Assembly: GCA_024277915.1 (NCBI GenBank)
Contig: JAJRUG010000027.1
Location: 1 to 53,342, forward strand
DNA: 53,342 bases
Source: Gammaproteobacteria bacterium
Lineage (GTDB): Bacteria > Pseudomonadota > Gammaproteobacteria > Steroidobacterales > GCA-2729495
Reading direction: 5' to 3'
The position numbers and the translations under genes are program-made. Positions within the stretch are counted from its first letter, which is position 1; each line of letters opens with the position of its first letter. The notes beneath the pieces were generated by a model. It was not told where the DNA came from and did no database searches. It worked only from the letters and a program-made list of their open reading frames with translations. Below are positions 15,641 to 24,631 of this stretch, in pieces.

Positions 15641-18600
15641 TCATCTGTTAAATCCTCTCTCCTGGAATTGCAGCACCAGGCTGTAGATCACCGGCAACAC
15701 CAAAAGATTGAGAATCAGCACCGTCAGCATCCCCCCCAGCATGGGTGCGGCGATCCGGTGTGTGACATCCGAACCGGTAGCAGTGCTCAGCATGATAGGA
15801 ACCAACCCCGCCATTGTGGACACGGCTGTCATTGCAATAGGGCGCACCCGCCTTGATGTCGCGGATAGCACTGCATCCTTGATGTCCTCGACGGACAGTT
15901 TGCCAACCTTGGCCACACGGCGTTTCCCGATCTCCGTATCGATGAAGCTCAGGACCAGAACACCAATTTCTGCAGCCATACCCGCCAACGCTATGAATCC
16001 TACGGCCACGGCTACCGACATGTTGTAGCCATTTATATAGATCAGCCAGATGCCGCCCACCAGCCCGAAAGGGATCGACATCATCACCACCACAGGTTCA
16101 GTGATGTTGCGGAAATTAAAATATAACAACAGGAAGATGATCAGCAGGGTCACTGGTGCAACAATACTCAAACGCTTTGCGGCCCGCTCCATGTATTCAA
16201 ACTGACCTGACCACACAATCGTATAGCCCGCCGGCACATCAACCATTTCTTCCAGCACTTTTTTCGCCTGAGCGACAAACCCGCCAATATCCGAAGTATT
16301 GAGGTCGACATAGATCCAGGCATTCGGGCGAGCATCTTCACTTTTAATGACCGGTGGTCCGCGCGTGTAACTGATGTCTGCGACCATCGCCAGCGGGATT
16401 TGTGCTCCAGTCGGTGTCGGGATCAGTACCCGCTTCAGTGTCTCCATGTCATCGCGCAATTCACGTGGATAACGCAGATTGACCGGGTAACGCTCCAGTC
16501 CTTCCACGGTCCAGGTAACATTCATCCCGCCAATTGCACTCTGGATGACATCCTGCACATCTCCTACGGTTAATCCATACCGGGACGCATTTTTGCGATC
16601 AATGTCGAAATCCATGTAATAGCCGCCTACTGCCCGATCTCCAAAGGCCGAAAGTGTTTCGGGCATCGTCTTCATAGCCTCCTCGATTTCCAGCGAGATT
16701 CTTTGCAGCACGTTGAGGTCCGGGCCAGAGACTTTAATGCCAACGGGTGTTTTAATACCGGTAGACAACATATCAATCCGGGTCTTGATCGGCATAGTCC
16801 AGGCATTCGCCACCCCCGGGAATTTGATGGCCTTGTCCATTTCTCCCATCAGTTCCTGGGTGCTCTTGCCGGGATCCGGCCAGAGCTCTTTTGGTTTCAG
16901 CCGAATGGTTGTTTCCACCATTGAAAGAGGTGCGGCATCGGTAGCAGATTCCGCGCGGCCGATCTTGCCGAACACGTGGTGGACTTCAGGAAAAGTGGCC
17001 AGTATTTTGTCAGTTTGCTGAAGGAGTTCTTTTGCCTTGGTGATAGAGATGCCGGGAAAAGTCGTCGGCATATACAAAATGTCGCCCTCATCCAGTGGCG
17101 GCATGAATTCGCTACCTAATTTTGAAAAGGGATAATAGGTCACTCCCAACAGCCCCAAAGCCAGAACTACTGTCACGCCACGCCAGCGCATTGCCGCAGT
17201 TAATGTTGGTGTGTGTAGTGCATGCAGCAGGCGATTAATGGGGTTTTTCTTTTCCGCAATGATTTTCCCGCGAAGCAAATAGCCCATCATGACCGGAACC
17301 AGTGTTATGGACAGTATCGCTGCTGCGGCCATTGCGTAGGTAGCTGTGAATGCCAGTGGGCTGAACAAACGGCCTTCCTGTGCTTGCATCGTGAAAATAG
17401 GTATGAAAGAAACAGTGATCACCAGCAATGAAAAGAACAATGCCGGGCCGACCTCACGACAGGATTCCCCGATGGTTTCCCAGCGCTCTTCGTTAGTCAG
17501 TTCGCGTTCCAGCCGCTCCTTTGCCAGCGCCAGACGTGTATGGGCATTTTCGACCATCACGATGGCGCCATCCACCATGGTGCCGATGGTAATGGCGATA
17601 CCGCCCAGGGACATGATATTGGCATTGAGCCCCTGGTAGCGCATGACGATAAAAGCCATCAGGATACCCAGCGGCAAAGTGATAATCGCAACGAATGCGG
17701 ACCGGGCGTGCAGCAAGAACAAGATAACCACCAGGCTGACGATAGCCAGTTCTTGCATCAGTGATGTATTGAGACTTTCAACAGCACGCTCGATCAGATC
17801 GCCACGATCATAAACTGTTACAATTTCGACGCCCTCAGGCAAGCCCGCCTCAAGTTCTTTCAGCTTGGCCCGTACGCCCTTGATCGTCGCCAGAGCATTC
17901 TCGCCAAACCGCATGATGACCACACCACCAGCCACTTCACCCTCACCATTGAGGTCGACAATGCCACGGCGCAGCTCCGGCCCCAGTTGCACGTGCGCGA
18001 TATCCCGCAGACGAATCGGTGTACCATCGTCATCTACTGATACCGGGATATCGTTGAGGTCCTCCAGCGACTTGATATAGCCCAGGCCACGTACCATATA
18101 TTCAGTTTCAGCCTTTTCGATCAAGCGACCACCGACATCGTTGTTGGATCTCTGGATAGCGTGGCGGACCTTGCTCAGCGGGATGCCATACCGCAACAAG
18201 GCATTCGGATCTACCTCAACCTGATATTGTTTGACATAGCCGCCGACTGATGCGACTTCTGCTACCCCGTTGACTGTTTGCAACGGGTAGCGCAAATACC
18301 AGTCTTGCAGGGAACGCAAATGTGACAGATCGTGTTTGCCGGTCCGGTCAACCAGGGCGTATTCGTATATCCAGCCGACTCCGGTTGCGTCAGGCCCCAG
18401 CGCCGGTGAAATTCCCGGAGGCAAGCGATTGCCAACATAGTTGATAGCCTCCAGCACACGCGAACGTGCCCAGTACATATCGGTGTCATCTTCAAAAATG
18501 ATATAGACAAAAGAGAGGCCAAAAAATGAGTACCCACGGACAACTTTGGTATTGGGAACAGCCAGCATCGATGTTGTCAATGGATAGGTCACCTGATCTT

Positions 18601-18784
18601 CGACCACCTGGGGAGACTGACCGGGAAATTCAGTGAATATAATCACCTGAACATCCGACAAATCCGGTATGGCATCCAGTGGCGTATTAAGATAAGAAAA
18701 CACACCGAACAAGGCGACGATGACAGTGGCCATCAGGACCATAAAGCGGTCCCGCAACGATGCATTGATAATGGCATTAATCAT
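15641..18784 (-). CDS. cusA: CusA-type Cu(I)/Ag(I) RND efflux pump (first copy)
   Basis: A 1047-residue RND pump from the ATG at 18784 (MINAIINASLRDRF), which overlaps the cusB stop by 8 bp; a longer in-frame reading to 18850 would lie inside cusB. The methionine relay matching E. coli CusA M573/M623/M672 is present in ILYMPTTFPG, APLSMVETTIRLKP and RIDMLSTGIKTPVG, pointing to Cu(I)/Ag(I). The TM4 Asp is in GGIAITIGTMVDGAIV. It forms the classic CusC-CusB-CusA set with 20098-21477 and 18777-20105, followed by the PII-like gene. Confidence 0.96.
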   Translation of the reverse strand: MINAIINASLRDRFMVLMATVIVALFGVFSYLNTPLDAIPDLSDVQVIIFTEFPGQSPQVVEDQVTYPLTTSMLAVPNTKVVRGYSFFGLSFVYIIFEDDTDMYWARSRVLEAINYVGNRLPPGISPALGPDATGVGWIYEYALVDRTGKHDLSHLRSLQDWYLRYPLQTVNGVAEVASVGGYVKQYQVEVDPNALLRYGIPLSKVRHAIQRSNNDVGGRLIEKAETEYMVRGLGYIKSLEDLNDIPVSVDDDGTPIRLRDIAHVQLGPELRRGIVDLNGEGEVAGGVVIMRFGENALATIKGVRAKLKELEAGLPEGVEIVTVYDRGDLIERAVESLNTSLMQELAIVSLVVILFLLHARSAFVAIITLPLGILMAFIVMRYQGLNANIMSLGGIAITIGTMVDGAIVMVENAHTRLALAKERLERELTNEERWETIGESCREVGPALFFSLLVITVSFIPIFTMQAQEGRLFSPLAFTATYAMAAAAILSITLVPVMMGYLLRGKIIAEKKNPINRLLHALHTPTLTAAMRWRGVTVVLALGLLGVTYYPFSKLGSEFMPPLDEGDILYMPTTFPGISITKAKELLQQTDKILATFPEVHHVFGKIGRAESATDAAPLSMVETTIRLKPKELWPDPGKSTQELMGEMDKAIKFPGVANAWTMPIKTRIDMLSTGIKTPVGIKVSGPDLNVLQRISLEIEEAMKTMPETLSAFGDRAVGGYYMDFDIDRKNASRYGLTVGDVQDVIQSAIGGMNVTWTVEGLERYPVNLRYPRELRDDMETLKRVLIPTPTGAQIPLAMVADISYTRGPPVIKSEDARPNAWIYVDLNTSDIGGFVAQAKKVLEEMVDVPAGYTIVWSGQFEYMERAAKRLSIVAPVTLLIIFLLLYFNFRNITEPVVVMMSIPFGLVGGIWLIYINGYNMSVAVAVGFIALAGMAAEIGVLVLSFIDTEIGKRRVAKVGKLSVEDIKDAVLSATSRRVRPIAMTAVSTMAGLVPIMLSTATGSDVTHRIAAPMLGGMLTVLILNLLVLPVIYSLVLQFQERGFNR

Positions 18785-20105
18785 GTACGTGCTCTCCGTC
18801 CATGCCTTCCATACCTTCCATGTTATTACTGCTACCGGAAGACTCGGCATCCTGAGCTTCCATCATCTTCGCTGTCGCTTCCCTCAGACTGGATTCCGAA
18901 TCCACAAGAAACTGTCCGGATACCACGACTTCATCGCCCTCCTCGATTCCTGACAGTACGGCTACCTCGCCTGCAGATTCAAAACTGAGCTCAACCTTGG
19001 TGGGCTCAAACTTGCCGGGTGCACGGACAACGAACACCCGGTCACTTTTCCCGGAGCGAATTACTGCCTCGGATGGAATCACGATAGCATTGATGATCTT
19101 GTCTGATTTGATCGCTACTTCGGCAAACATTTCAGGTTTGAGAAGTAATTCTGGATTCTCAAATATCAGCCGAACCTTGATACTGCGGGTTCTGGATTCA
19201 GCATATGGATAGATATAATCCAGCTTGCCGGTAAAGACTCTGCCCGGAATACCAGCGAGTGTCATCTCGACCTCGTCACCCACCTGTACCCAGGGCAGTT
19301 CGTACTCGTATATATCGGCGTACACCCACACCTTGGACAAATCCACAATCATGTACAACTCGGTTTTCGGTGTAACGTACTGACCTTCTCTGGCCCCGAT
19401 GGTGATCACAGTACCGGAAACAGGAGAGTGAATATGCAGGTTCTTCTGGATTTTCCGGGTTTCTTCCAGCGCACGAACCTGATGCTCGGGCACATCAAAT
19501 AACAGCAGGCGCTCCCGTGAACTCGCAACAAGCTCTTCTGCACCACGCTTGATGTCAGCATTAGGGCTATTCTGGAGCGCCTGAAGATTATCAAGCGCCA
19601 GCAGATATTCCTGTTGTGTCGATACCAGTTTCGGTGAATAAATGGCCAACAGGACTGCGTCTTTTTCTACATTCTCGCCTGTCTTGTCGACTTTTAGTTC
19701 ATCAATCCAGCCTTCAACCTTTGGATGCAGCCGTGCCATACGCTCCTCATCAAAGTCTACACGTGCCACTGCACGTACCGTACGGGTGATGGAAGTACGC
19801 TTGGCTACAGCAGTACGCACACCGATAGACTGAACAACAACGGGGTCAACCCGGACAGTACCGGCACTATCTTTCTCGTTACTTGCGTCTTCGGCATAGA
19901 CCGGAACATAGTCCATACCCATGGAGTCCTTTGCAGGTACCGGTGATGTAACGGTGGGGTTCATCGGACTGCGGTAGAATAATGGCTTGCGCTCTGTTTC
20001 CGCTGTTGCTGCGGGCCCATCAGTCGAACCGCCAGCGAACCAGTACCCGGATAGCAGACCTACACCCAGCATGGCAATGGCGGTGATAATGGTTGATTTA
20101 CTCAT
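18777..20105 (-). CDS. cusB: CusB-type RND adaptor with N-terminal heavy-metal-binding domain (first copy)
   Basis: A 442-residue adaptor. After the membrane anchor (about 5-24) there is a heavy-metal-binding domain (FYRSPMNPTVTSPVPAKDSM then GMDYVPVY, about 43-71) with the Met/Pro pattern that captures Cu(I) in E. coli CusB. The barrel-sandwich, hairpin (LVSTQQEYLLALDNLQALQN) and beta-barrel domains follow. The C-terminus adds a Met/His-rich tail (NNMEGMEGMDGEHVHD). It overlaps cusC by 8 bp upstream and cusA by 8 bp downstream, so translation of all three is coupled. The metal-binding N-terminus is the main difference from the copy at 9918-11093. Confidence 0.95.
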   Translation of the reverse strand: MSKSTIITAIAMLGVGLLSGYWFAGGSTDGPAATAETERKPLFYRSPMNPTVTSPVPAKDSMGMDYVPVYAEDASNEKDSAGTVRVDPVVVQSIGVRTAVAKRTSITRTVRAVARVDFDEERMARLHPKVEGWIDELKVDKTGENVEKDAVLLAIYSPKLVSTQQEYLLALDNLQALQNSPNADIKRGAEELVASSRERLLLFDVPEHQVRALEETRKIQKNLHIHSPVSGTVITIGAREGQYVTPKTELYMIVDLSKVWVYADIYEYELPWVQVGDEVEMTLAGIPGRVFTGKLDYIYPYAESRTRSIKVRLIFENPELLLKPEMFAEVAIKSDKIINAIVIPSEAVIRSGKSDRVFVVRAPGKFEPTKVELSFESAGEVAVLSGIEEGDEVVVSGQFLVDSESSLREATAKMMEAQDAESSGSSNNMEGMEGMDGEHVHD

Positions 20106-21477
20106 GAACTTTTTCCTCTCCTACGGCGGCAACAAGTCGAGCTAATGCCTGGTTTGCTTCGGTCAATGCTTTCCAGTATTGAACTTCATAATTCAGCAAC
20201 GTCACCTGGCTGCGGACAAGATTGAGAAAATCCACCTGGCTCACCTGGTAACCGGCCAGCATGGATGAGACAGTCTGTCGAGCCTGGGGAATAATGCCAC
20301 TTTCAAACAACACAAATAGTTCCCTCGCCTGTAAATAGTCGGTAGTTGCAGATGAGATCTCTGATCGCACCACACTCAGCTTGTCCTGAAAGGAATGACG
20401 GTTTCTCCTGAGTTCCAGGCTACGCTGGTTGACTGCCTTGTCCTGTTTGCCCTGGGTATAAATCGGCAGGTTGAAACTGAGCATCACAGATAGAAAATCG
20501 GAGCGTGACCCGCCCCTGGGAAGTGGGTTATTACCACTTCGGTTACCATAGGCAAGACCCAGCTTGAAATCCGGGAAGTAGTCTTTTTCTGCCAGATCCA
20601 GCCGCGACTGTGCTGCATTGATCTTGTTTTCTATCTGTTTCAGTAATGGTCTGGCTGCTTCAGCTCGTTGATACAGCGTATTCTCATCGATTATGTCAGG
20701 CATTGCTTTCGATAATTTCTGCGGAAGTATCAACACATCACCCGGCGGAGCATCCATCAGCACATTTAATTGGATAGCCTGGTTTCGCCTGGTAGCTATT
20801 AGCGTGATTTTTTGATCGATTAACTTGGAGAGTTCCAGCTGGGCGAGCAATACATCCTGCTGCAAGCCATCGCCAACTTCATACTTTGTTTTCGCAACCT
20901 GGATAAACTGCCGCAGCAGATCCTGATTGCTGTCGACGATCTCCAGCGCACGATCAAGAAAATAAAGCTGCCACCAGCTGCTTTTTACATTCCGGATCAG
21001 CCCCAAACGCATCTCATCGACAGAGTACCCTGCAGCAACTGCTTCGTACTCGCTGGCCCCTTCGCTTAGAGCCAGCTTGCCGGGGAATGGAAAAACCTGG
21101 CTGATGCCAATCTGCATCTGGGTCATCGGCTCCTGGTCTAGATTAAAAGTATCGGTAGGCAGGTTGAGAGCATTCAGGCTGAGAACCGGGTCGGGCAAAG
21201 TGCCGAGTTGCGACGGTATTTCTGCCAATGCTTCATACCGTGCCTGCATTTCTGCAAGACTCGGGTTGTTGTCGACGGCTGTGGCGATTGCTTCCTGAAC
21301 AAACAGCGGATTTGCAACAGGCAGCTGCAGAGATTCCGCTGTCCAGCCACTTACCGGAAATACCAGGGTCAGCACGGCAAGCAATCGTATTGACATGATT
21401 TTGTGATGATCCACCGTCGCGCAGCGCGAGCCGGCTGATTTCCGTTTTTGGGTCACAAGGCCCCGATCGATAGACAT
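20098..21477 (-). CDS. cusC: CusC/TolC-family outer-membrane factor
   Basis: An outer-membrane efflux protein with two OEP repeats (PSLAEMQARYEALAEIPSQL; VAKTKYEVGDGLQQDVLLAQ; DLAEKDYFPDFKLGLAYGNR; MLAGYQVSQVDFLNLVRSQ). Two starts are possible. The ATG at 21477 has a strong AGGAG 7 nt upstream but gives 27 basic residues before the signal sequence. The ATG at 21396 gives a normal signal peptide (MSIRLLAVLTLVFPVSGWTA) but has no ribosome-binding site. I report the former. The channel probably serves both CusBA pumps, as it is the only outer-membrane factor in the copper region. Confidence 0.92.
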   Translation of the reverse strand: MSIDRGLVTQKRKSAGSRCATVDHHKIMSIRLLAVLTLVFPVSGWTAESLQLPVANPLFVQEAIATAVDNNPSLAEMQARYEALAEIPSQLGTLPDPVLSLNALNLPTDTFNLDQEPMTQMQIGISQVFPFPGKLALSEGASEYEAVAAGYSVDEMRLGLIRNVKSSWWQLYFLDRALEIVDSNQDLLRQFIQVAKTKYEVGDGLQQDVLLAQLELSKLIDQKITLIATRRNQAIQLNVLMDAPPGDVLILPQKLSKAMPDIIDENTLYQRAEAARPLLKQIENKINAAQSRLDLAEKDYFPDFKLGLAYGNRSGNNPLPRGGSRSDFLSVMLSFNLPIYTQGKQDKAVNQRSLELRRNRHSFQDKLSVVRSEISSATTDYLQARELFVLFESGIIPQARQTVSSMLAGYQVSQVDFLNLVRSQVTLLNYEVQYWKALTEANQALARLVAAVGEEKVHE

Positions 21478-21508
21478 AGTCACTCTCCTATACTCCCCGA
21501 ATCAGACT

Positions 21509-22018
21509 CTAACGCTTGGAATAGATAGTAATTTTTTCGTCAGTGCCGTAAGCCAGAACGTCATAAGGCACCGGATTAGGACTTTCCATACCGGGTGAGC
21601 CAGGTGGCATTCCGCGTACTGCAAGTCCACGAATATTTTTGGGCTTCTCAGTCAGCAATTTCCTGACGAGATCAATAGGCACATGTCCTTCTACCCAATA
21701 GTCACCGACAACCGCCGTGTGGCAGGACCCGAGTTGGCGAGGCACTCCCAGACGCGATTGTACTGGCCGGGTATCGGGTACACTGACGACATTTACTTCA
21801 ACACCAGTGTCGCGAAGCAGCTCTACCCATTTTTTGCAGCACCCGCAGGTTGGTGTTTTGTATACCAGAACATCAGCTGCCTCCGCAGTTGATGTCGGGA
21901 TGGTGAGCCATAATGCCAGGGCGGCAGCTGAGACAAAACCGCCCAGTACCGTCATTAATGGCCACCGTGATTTTCGTTTCCGGGGTACGCTGTTTTTTGA
22001 TTGATGCTTTTTGCTCAT
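21509..22018 (-). CDS. DUF411 periplasmic copper-associated protein
   Basis: A 169-residue protein. Basic N-terminus, one hydrophobic span (WPLMTVLGGFVSAAALALWL, about 19-38) that is a signal or anchor, then the DUF411 domain: VYKTPTCGCCKKWVELLRDT with the conserved CxCC, LGSCHTAVVGDYWVEGHVP with a second Cys-His, and LAVRGMPPGSPGMESP. DUF411 proteins are thioredoxin-like and regularly accompany copper efflux genes; the Cys and Met residues suggest Cu(I) binding. It lies 25 bp before cusC on the same strand and is preceded by a 100-bp gap. Confidence 0.92.
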   Translation of the reverse strand: MSKKHQSKNSVPRKRKSRWPLMTVLGGFVSAAALALWLTIPTSTAEAADVLVYKTPTCGCCKKWVELLRDTGVEVNVVSVPDTRPVQSRLGVPRQLGSCHTAVVGDYWVEGHVPIDLVRKLLTEKPKNIRGLAVRGMPPGSPGMESPNPVPYDVLAYGTDEKITIYSKR

Positions 22019-22118
22019 TGGTCTATCTCTCTATACAGGTTGTGATAAATCGGACAACGTCGGTTCAACTTAGTGTTCTATTGCGTAGAATAGTTGCAAG
22101 TAATGTCCTGACTTTTCG

Positions 22119-22562
22119 TTAGCGGCTGTTGATCTCCCGCCAACGGGTATAAATTTCATCCGGCCAGAAATCCTGAAAATAGGCAATCGTGGCTCGTGCC
22201 TCATCCTCGTTCAACGTTGAGGCGAAGCCGGGCATAACGCCACCCAGCGGTATCCCGCCAGTAGCTATTGTCTGTTCCAGGATAGCCAGCGGATGATGCC
22301 ATGCATGTGCCGTTCCATTGAGTGGTGGTGGAGGATAGTTGCCGTTTGCATCAGTTTTCCGCCAGTCCGGAGTACTTTCGGCCGCCTCCCCATGGCAGCT
22401 GGCACAGTGGTTCAGGAAAAGTACTTTGCCCTGGAGCACCTGTTCTGTCGTGTACCAGCGACCGGGAACCGTATCAATGGTCGGTGTGTCGCTGCCGCAA
22501 CCGGCCACGAGGCCAGTAATGAAAATGACGATAGCGATTTGTCTCTGACGAGTGTTCAGCAC
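22119..22562 (-). CDS. Monohaem cytochrome c lipoprotein
   Basis: A 147-residue protein starting at a GTG (22562) with GGAG 8 nt upstream. A lipobox (ITGLVAGCGSD, Cys22) is followed by a class I cytochrome c: haem site CASCH (NHCASCHGEA), conserved HAWHHP in the middle, and GGVMPGFASTL supplying the axial Met. The end (YFQDFWPDEIYTRW) is typical of a c-type cytochrome subfamily seen near copper genes. It is the third of three consecutive cytochromes downstream of the porin. It should be matured by the ccm system at the other end of the window. Its redox partner is unknown. Confidence 0.88.
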   Translation of the reverse strand: MLNTRQRQIAIVIFITGLVAGCGSDTPTIDTVPGRWYTTEQVLQGKVLFLNHCASCHGEAAESTPDWRKTDANGNYPPPPLNGTAHAWHHPLAILEQTIATGGIPLGGVMPGFASTLNEDEARATIAYFQDFWPDEIYTRWREINSR

Positions 22563-22603
22563 GTCTGTTTCTCCGTGTAATTCAAGCTTTCCATGCCCGA
22601 CAT

Positions 22604-22948
22604 TTAAGTCCCGAACTCTGCTCGAATAAATGTCAGCACCGCTTCTATATCCGACTCGTCAAGCGAGGGGTTGCCGCCTTTCGCCGGCATGGCCATCGGT
22701 GATCCGGGAGACTGGAAGCCTTCGCTAATATGTTTTTGCAGAACAGCATCAGTTTTTGACAACGGACCATCGCTGCTGGTAAAGCTCGGGACTCCCGGAA
22801 TGGCGCCTTTGCCGTTTGCCCCATGACAGGCAATGCAGGTTTGTGAGTAAACCCCCTTCCCAGCTGTCACCATTTTTGCCACTGCGCTGTTATCTGCAAA
22901 CACGCCAGTGGAAGCCAGTGCGACCGTCAGTAAAACTACTATTCTCAT
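22604..22948 (-). CDS. Small periplasmic cytochrome c (c5-like)
   Basis: A 114-residue protein with a signal peptide (MRIVVLLTVALASTGVFA), haem motif CIACHG (SQTCIACHGANGKGAIPGVP) and a probable axial Met in SPMAMPAKGGNPSL. Size and layout fit a soluble class I cytochrome c that shuttles electrons in the periplasm. It starts 3 bp from the end of the upstream cytochrome gene, so the pair is co-transcribed. Confidence 0.9.
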   Translation of the reverse strand: MRIVVLLTVALASTGVFADNSAVAKMVTAGKGVYSQTCIACHGANGKGAIPGVPSFTSSDGPLSKTDAVLQKHISEGFQSPGSPMAMPAKGGNPSLDESDIEAVLTFIRAEFGT

Positions 22949-22951
22949 TTT

Positions 22952-23260
22952 TTAGTTACTCCCTTGTAAAAACGCTAAAATATCCCGTGTTTCCTGGCCG
23001 GTCAGGCCGCCGCGTGTACGCATGTGTGAGAGTACGGCTCGCCACTGATCATCCCGCAACTCCTTTGGGTCACGCATGCGGTGGCACCGGTTACAGTTGT
23101 TAGCCCAGGCCTTTGCACCACGTACGAACTGCATGGGGTCAGGCTGACTTGTCTCTGAGCTTTCAGCCGCTTGTGCCGGGTGCTCTACAAGGATCGCGCC
23201 GAGGCCGATTGTTGATATTGCCAGTGCGGCCAGAACACTATGGCTTGGTCGGTTTTTCAT
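22952..23260 (-). CDS. Small monohaem cytochrome c
   Basis: A 102-residue protein from the ATG at 23260 (GGAG 7 nt upstream; a GTG at 23263 is also possible). After a signal peptide ending in AQA comes RGAKAWANNCNRCHRMRDPK with the haem site CNRCH, then DDQWRAVLSHMRTRGGLTGQ, where SHM is the likely axial Met. The protein is short, with most of the fold between the haem and Met segments. It is the first cytochrome after the porin gene, 15 bp downstream. Confidence 0.87.
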   Translation of the reverse strand: MKNRPSHSVLAALAISTIGLGAILVEHPAQAAESSETSQPDPMQFVRGAKAWANNCNRCHRMRDPKELRDDQWRAVLSHMRTRGGLTGQETRDILAFLQGSN

Positions 23261-23275
23261 CACATAACTCCTTAT

Positions 23276-24547
23276 CTAATAGCCGTAGGCAACTTGAAGC
23301 AACCAGCGGTTATTATCAGTTTCCGCGCCGGCCAATCCGTCATTTACTTCATAGGCAACCTTGAGCGCTGAATTGGGCGTCAGCAAATAATTTACTCCGA
23401 GGGTCCATTGTTCCTGAGACTCATCTGGATGCGGTGAGGTGTAATCGGTGTAGCGCAATACGCCTTCCCACTTTGTCGCTGCAAACCTGTAGGCGCTTTG
23501 CAGGTACCAGCTTTCCCACTTGCCGCCCATGGGTATCAGGCTGGAAGCATTATCAGCTATGTCTTGCTGGATGTACTCGCCGAGGAAACCAAAGTTGTTC
23601 CACCGGTACATCAGGTCGGCGCCCAGTACTGTATACGCCCGCGATGGATCATCTACCAGATCCAATCCATCATTCTCCACCACCGCCGCATCACCAAAGG
23701 CTCCGGAAAAACCCAGCTCAAGCTTGGGAACCGGAAGAAATGAAATGCGTCCACCGATGATTTTCTCATCATCCTTATCACCGGCAAAACCACCGGTCTC
23801 GATCCCATGTAACTCTCCGCCTACGCCTTCAAGCTTGGGGCCGTTGCCGATATAAGCCGCATAGGTGAATCTGCTTTGCTCCCCGAAAGTCATTCCGCCT
23901 CGTAGCTGAAAACCTACTTCTGCTGATGGTGCGGCTCCATCGTGTCCGAACCCGGATGGCGCTGATGGTAATTTGTTGATCCAGGCAGGATGTACATTTT
24001 GCCGGAAATTACCGAGTGGGCTGATGAACTTGCCCGCAACAAAAGCAACGTAATCATTGAGAAAAATATTGATGGCGCTGTATTCCAGCCCTACCTCGGT
24101 TTCTCCGTTATCGGCTACTCTCACTTCCAGCTCTGATTCCCACATCACCAGATCCCCATACTGGAAATGAAAGATCGGATTGAAGTTCACCAGATCAAAA
24201 GAATCGGTACCGTTTTTCTCGCTGGTAAAACCTGCCGCGGCATAGCCGGAAATATGGGTTACCGCGCTGGTATTTTTCCACTCATTAGCAGATTTCTCGG
24301 CACGTTGTGCAGTCTGGGTAGCCACAGCCACCTCACTTCGCAGTGCTTCGAGTTCGCTCTCGGGTTCCTCTTGCCTGGCCGCCTCAAGCTCGGCACGCAA
24401 TATCGCAAGTTCTTCAGCCATTGCCGTGGTTTTTGCCTCAAGTTCCGTAAGGCGATCTAAATCAGTTTGTGCCAATACGGGCATTGAAATGATCATCAGT
24501 GAAGCCAGCCATGTTGCCATGCCTGTCTGTTTTCGTGGTCTTTTCAT
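23276..24547 (-). CDS. Outer-membrane porin with N-terminal coiled coil
   Basis: A 423-residue outer-membrane beta-barrel protein. Signal peptide (about 1-26), a coiled coil (RLTELEAKTTAMAEELAILR to about residue 85) and a barrel with alternating aromatic strands (FHFQYGDLVMWESELEVRVA, YVAFVAGKFISPLGNFRQN), ending in aromatic NNRWLLQVAYGY, the outer-membrane insertion signal. It resembles porins of the phosphate/anion-selective O/P group in layout, but substrate is unknown. It leads the operon of three cytochromes, DUF411 and cusCBA; AGGAAA precedes the ATG. The link to copper is by context. Confidence 0.82.
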   Translation of the reverse strand: MKRPRKQTGMATWLASLMIISMPVLAQTDLDRLTELEAKTTAMAEELAILRAELEAARQEEPESELEALRSEVAVATQTAQRAEKSANEWKNTSAVTHISGYAAAGFTSEKNGTDSFDLVNFNPIFHFQYGDLVMWESELEVRVADNGETEVGLEYSAINIFLNDYVAFVAGKFISPLGNFRQNVHPAWINKLPSAPSGFGHDGAAPSAEVGFQLRGGMTFGEQSRFTYAAYIGNGPKLEGVGGELHGIETGGFAGDKDDEKIIGGRISFLPVPKLELGFSGAFGDAAVVENDGLDLVDDPSRAYTVLGADLMYRWNNFGFLGEYIQQDIADNASSLIPMGGKWESWYLQSAYRFAATKWEGVLRYTDYTSPHPDESQEQWTLGVNYLLTPNSALKVAYEVNDGLAGAETDNNRWLLQVAYGY

Positions 24548-24631
24548 TTAGTGTTTCCTTATCTATTTGTGTCGAATTGGCACATGTAGTGTGGTGTATT
24601 TCATTTTTCATCTATACCTCGGTTGAGTATA

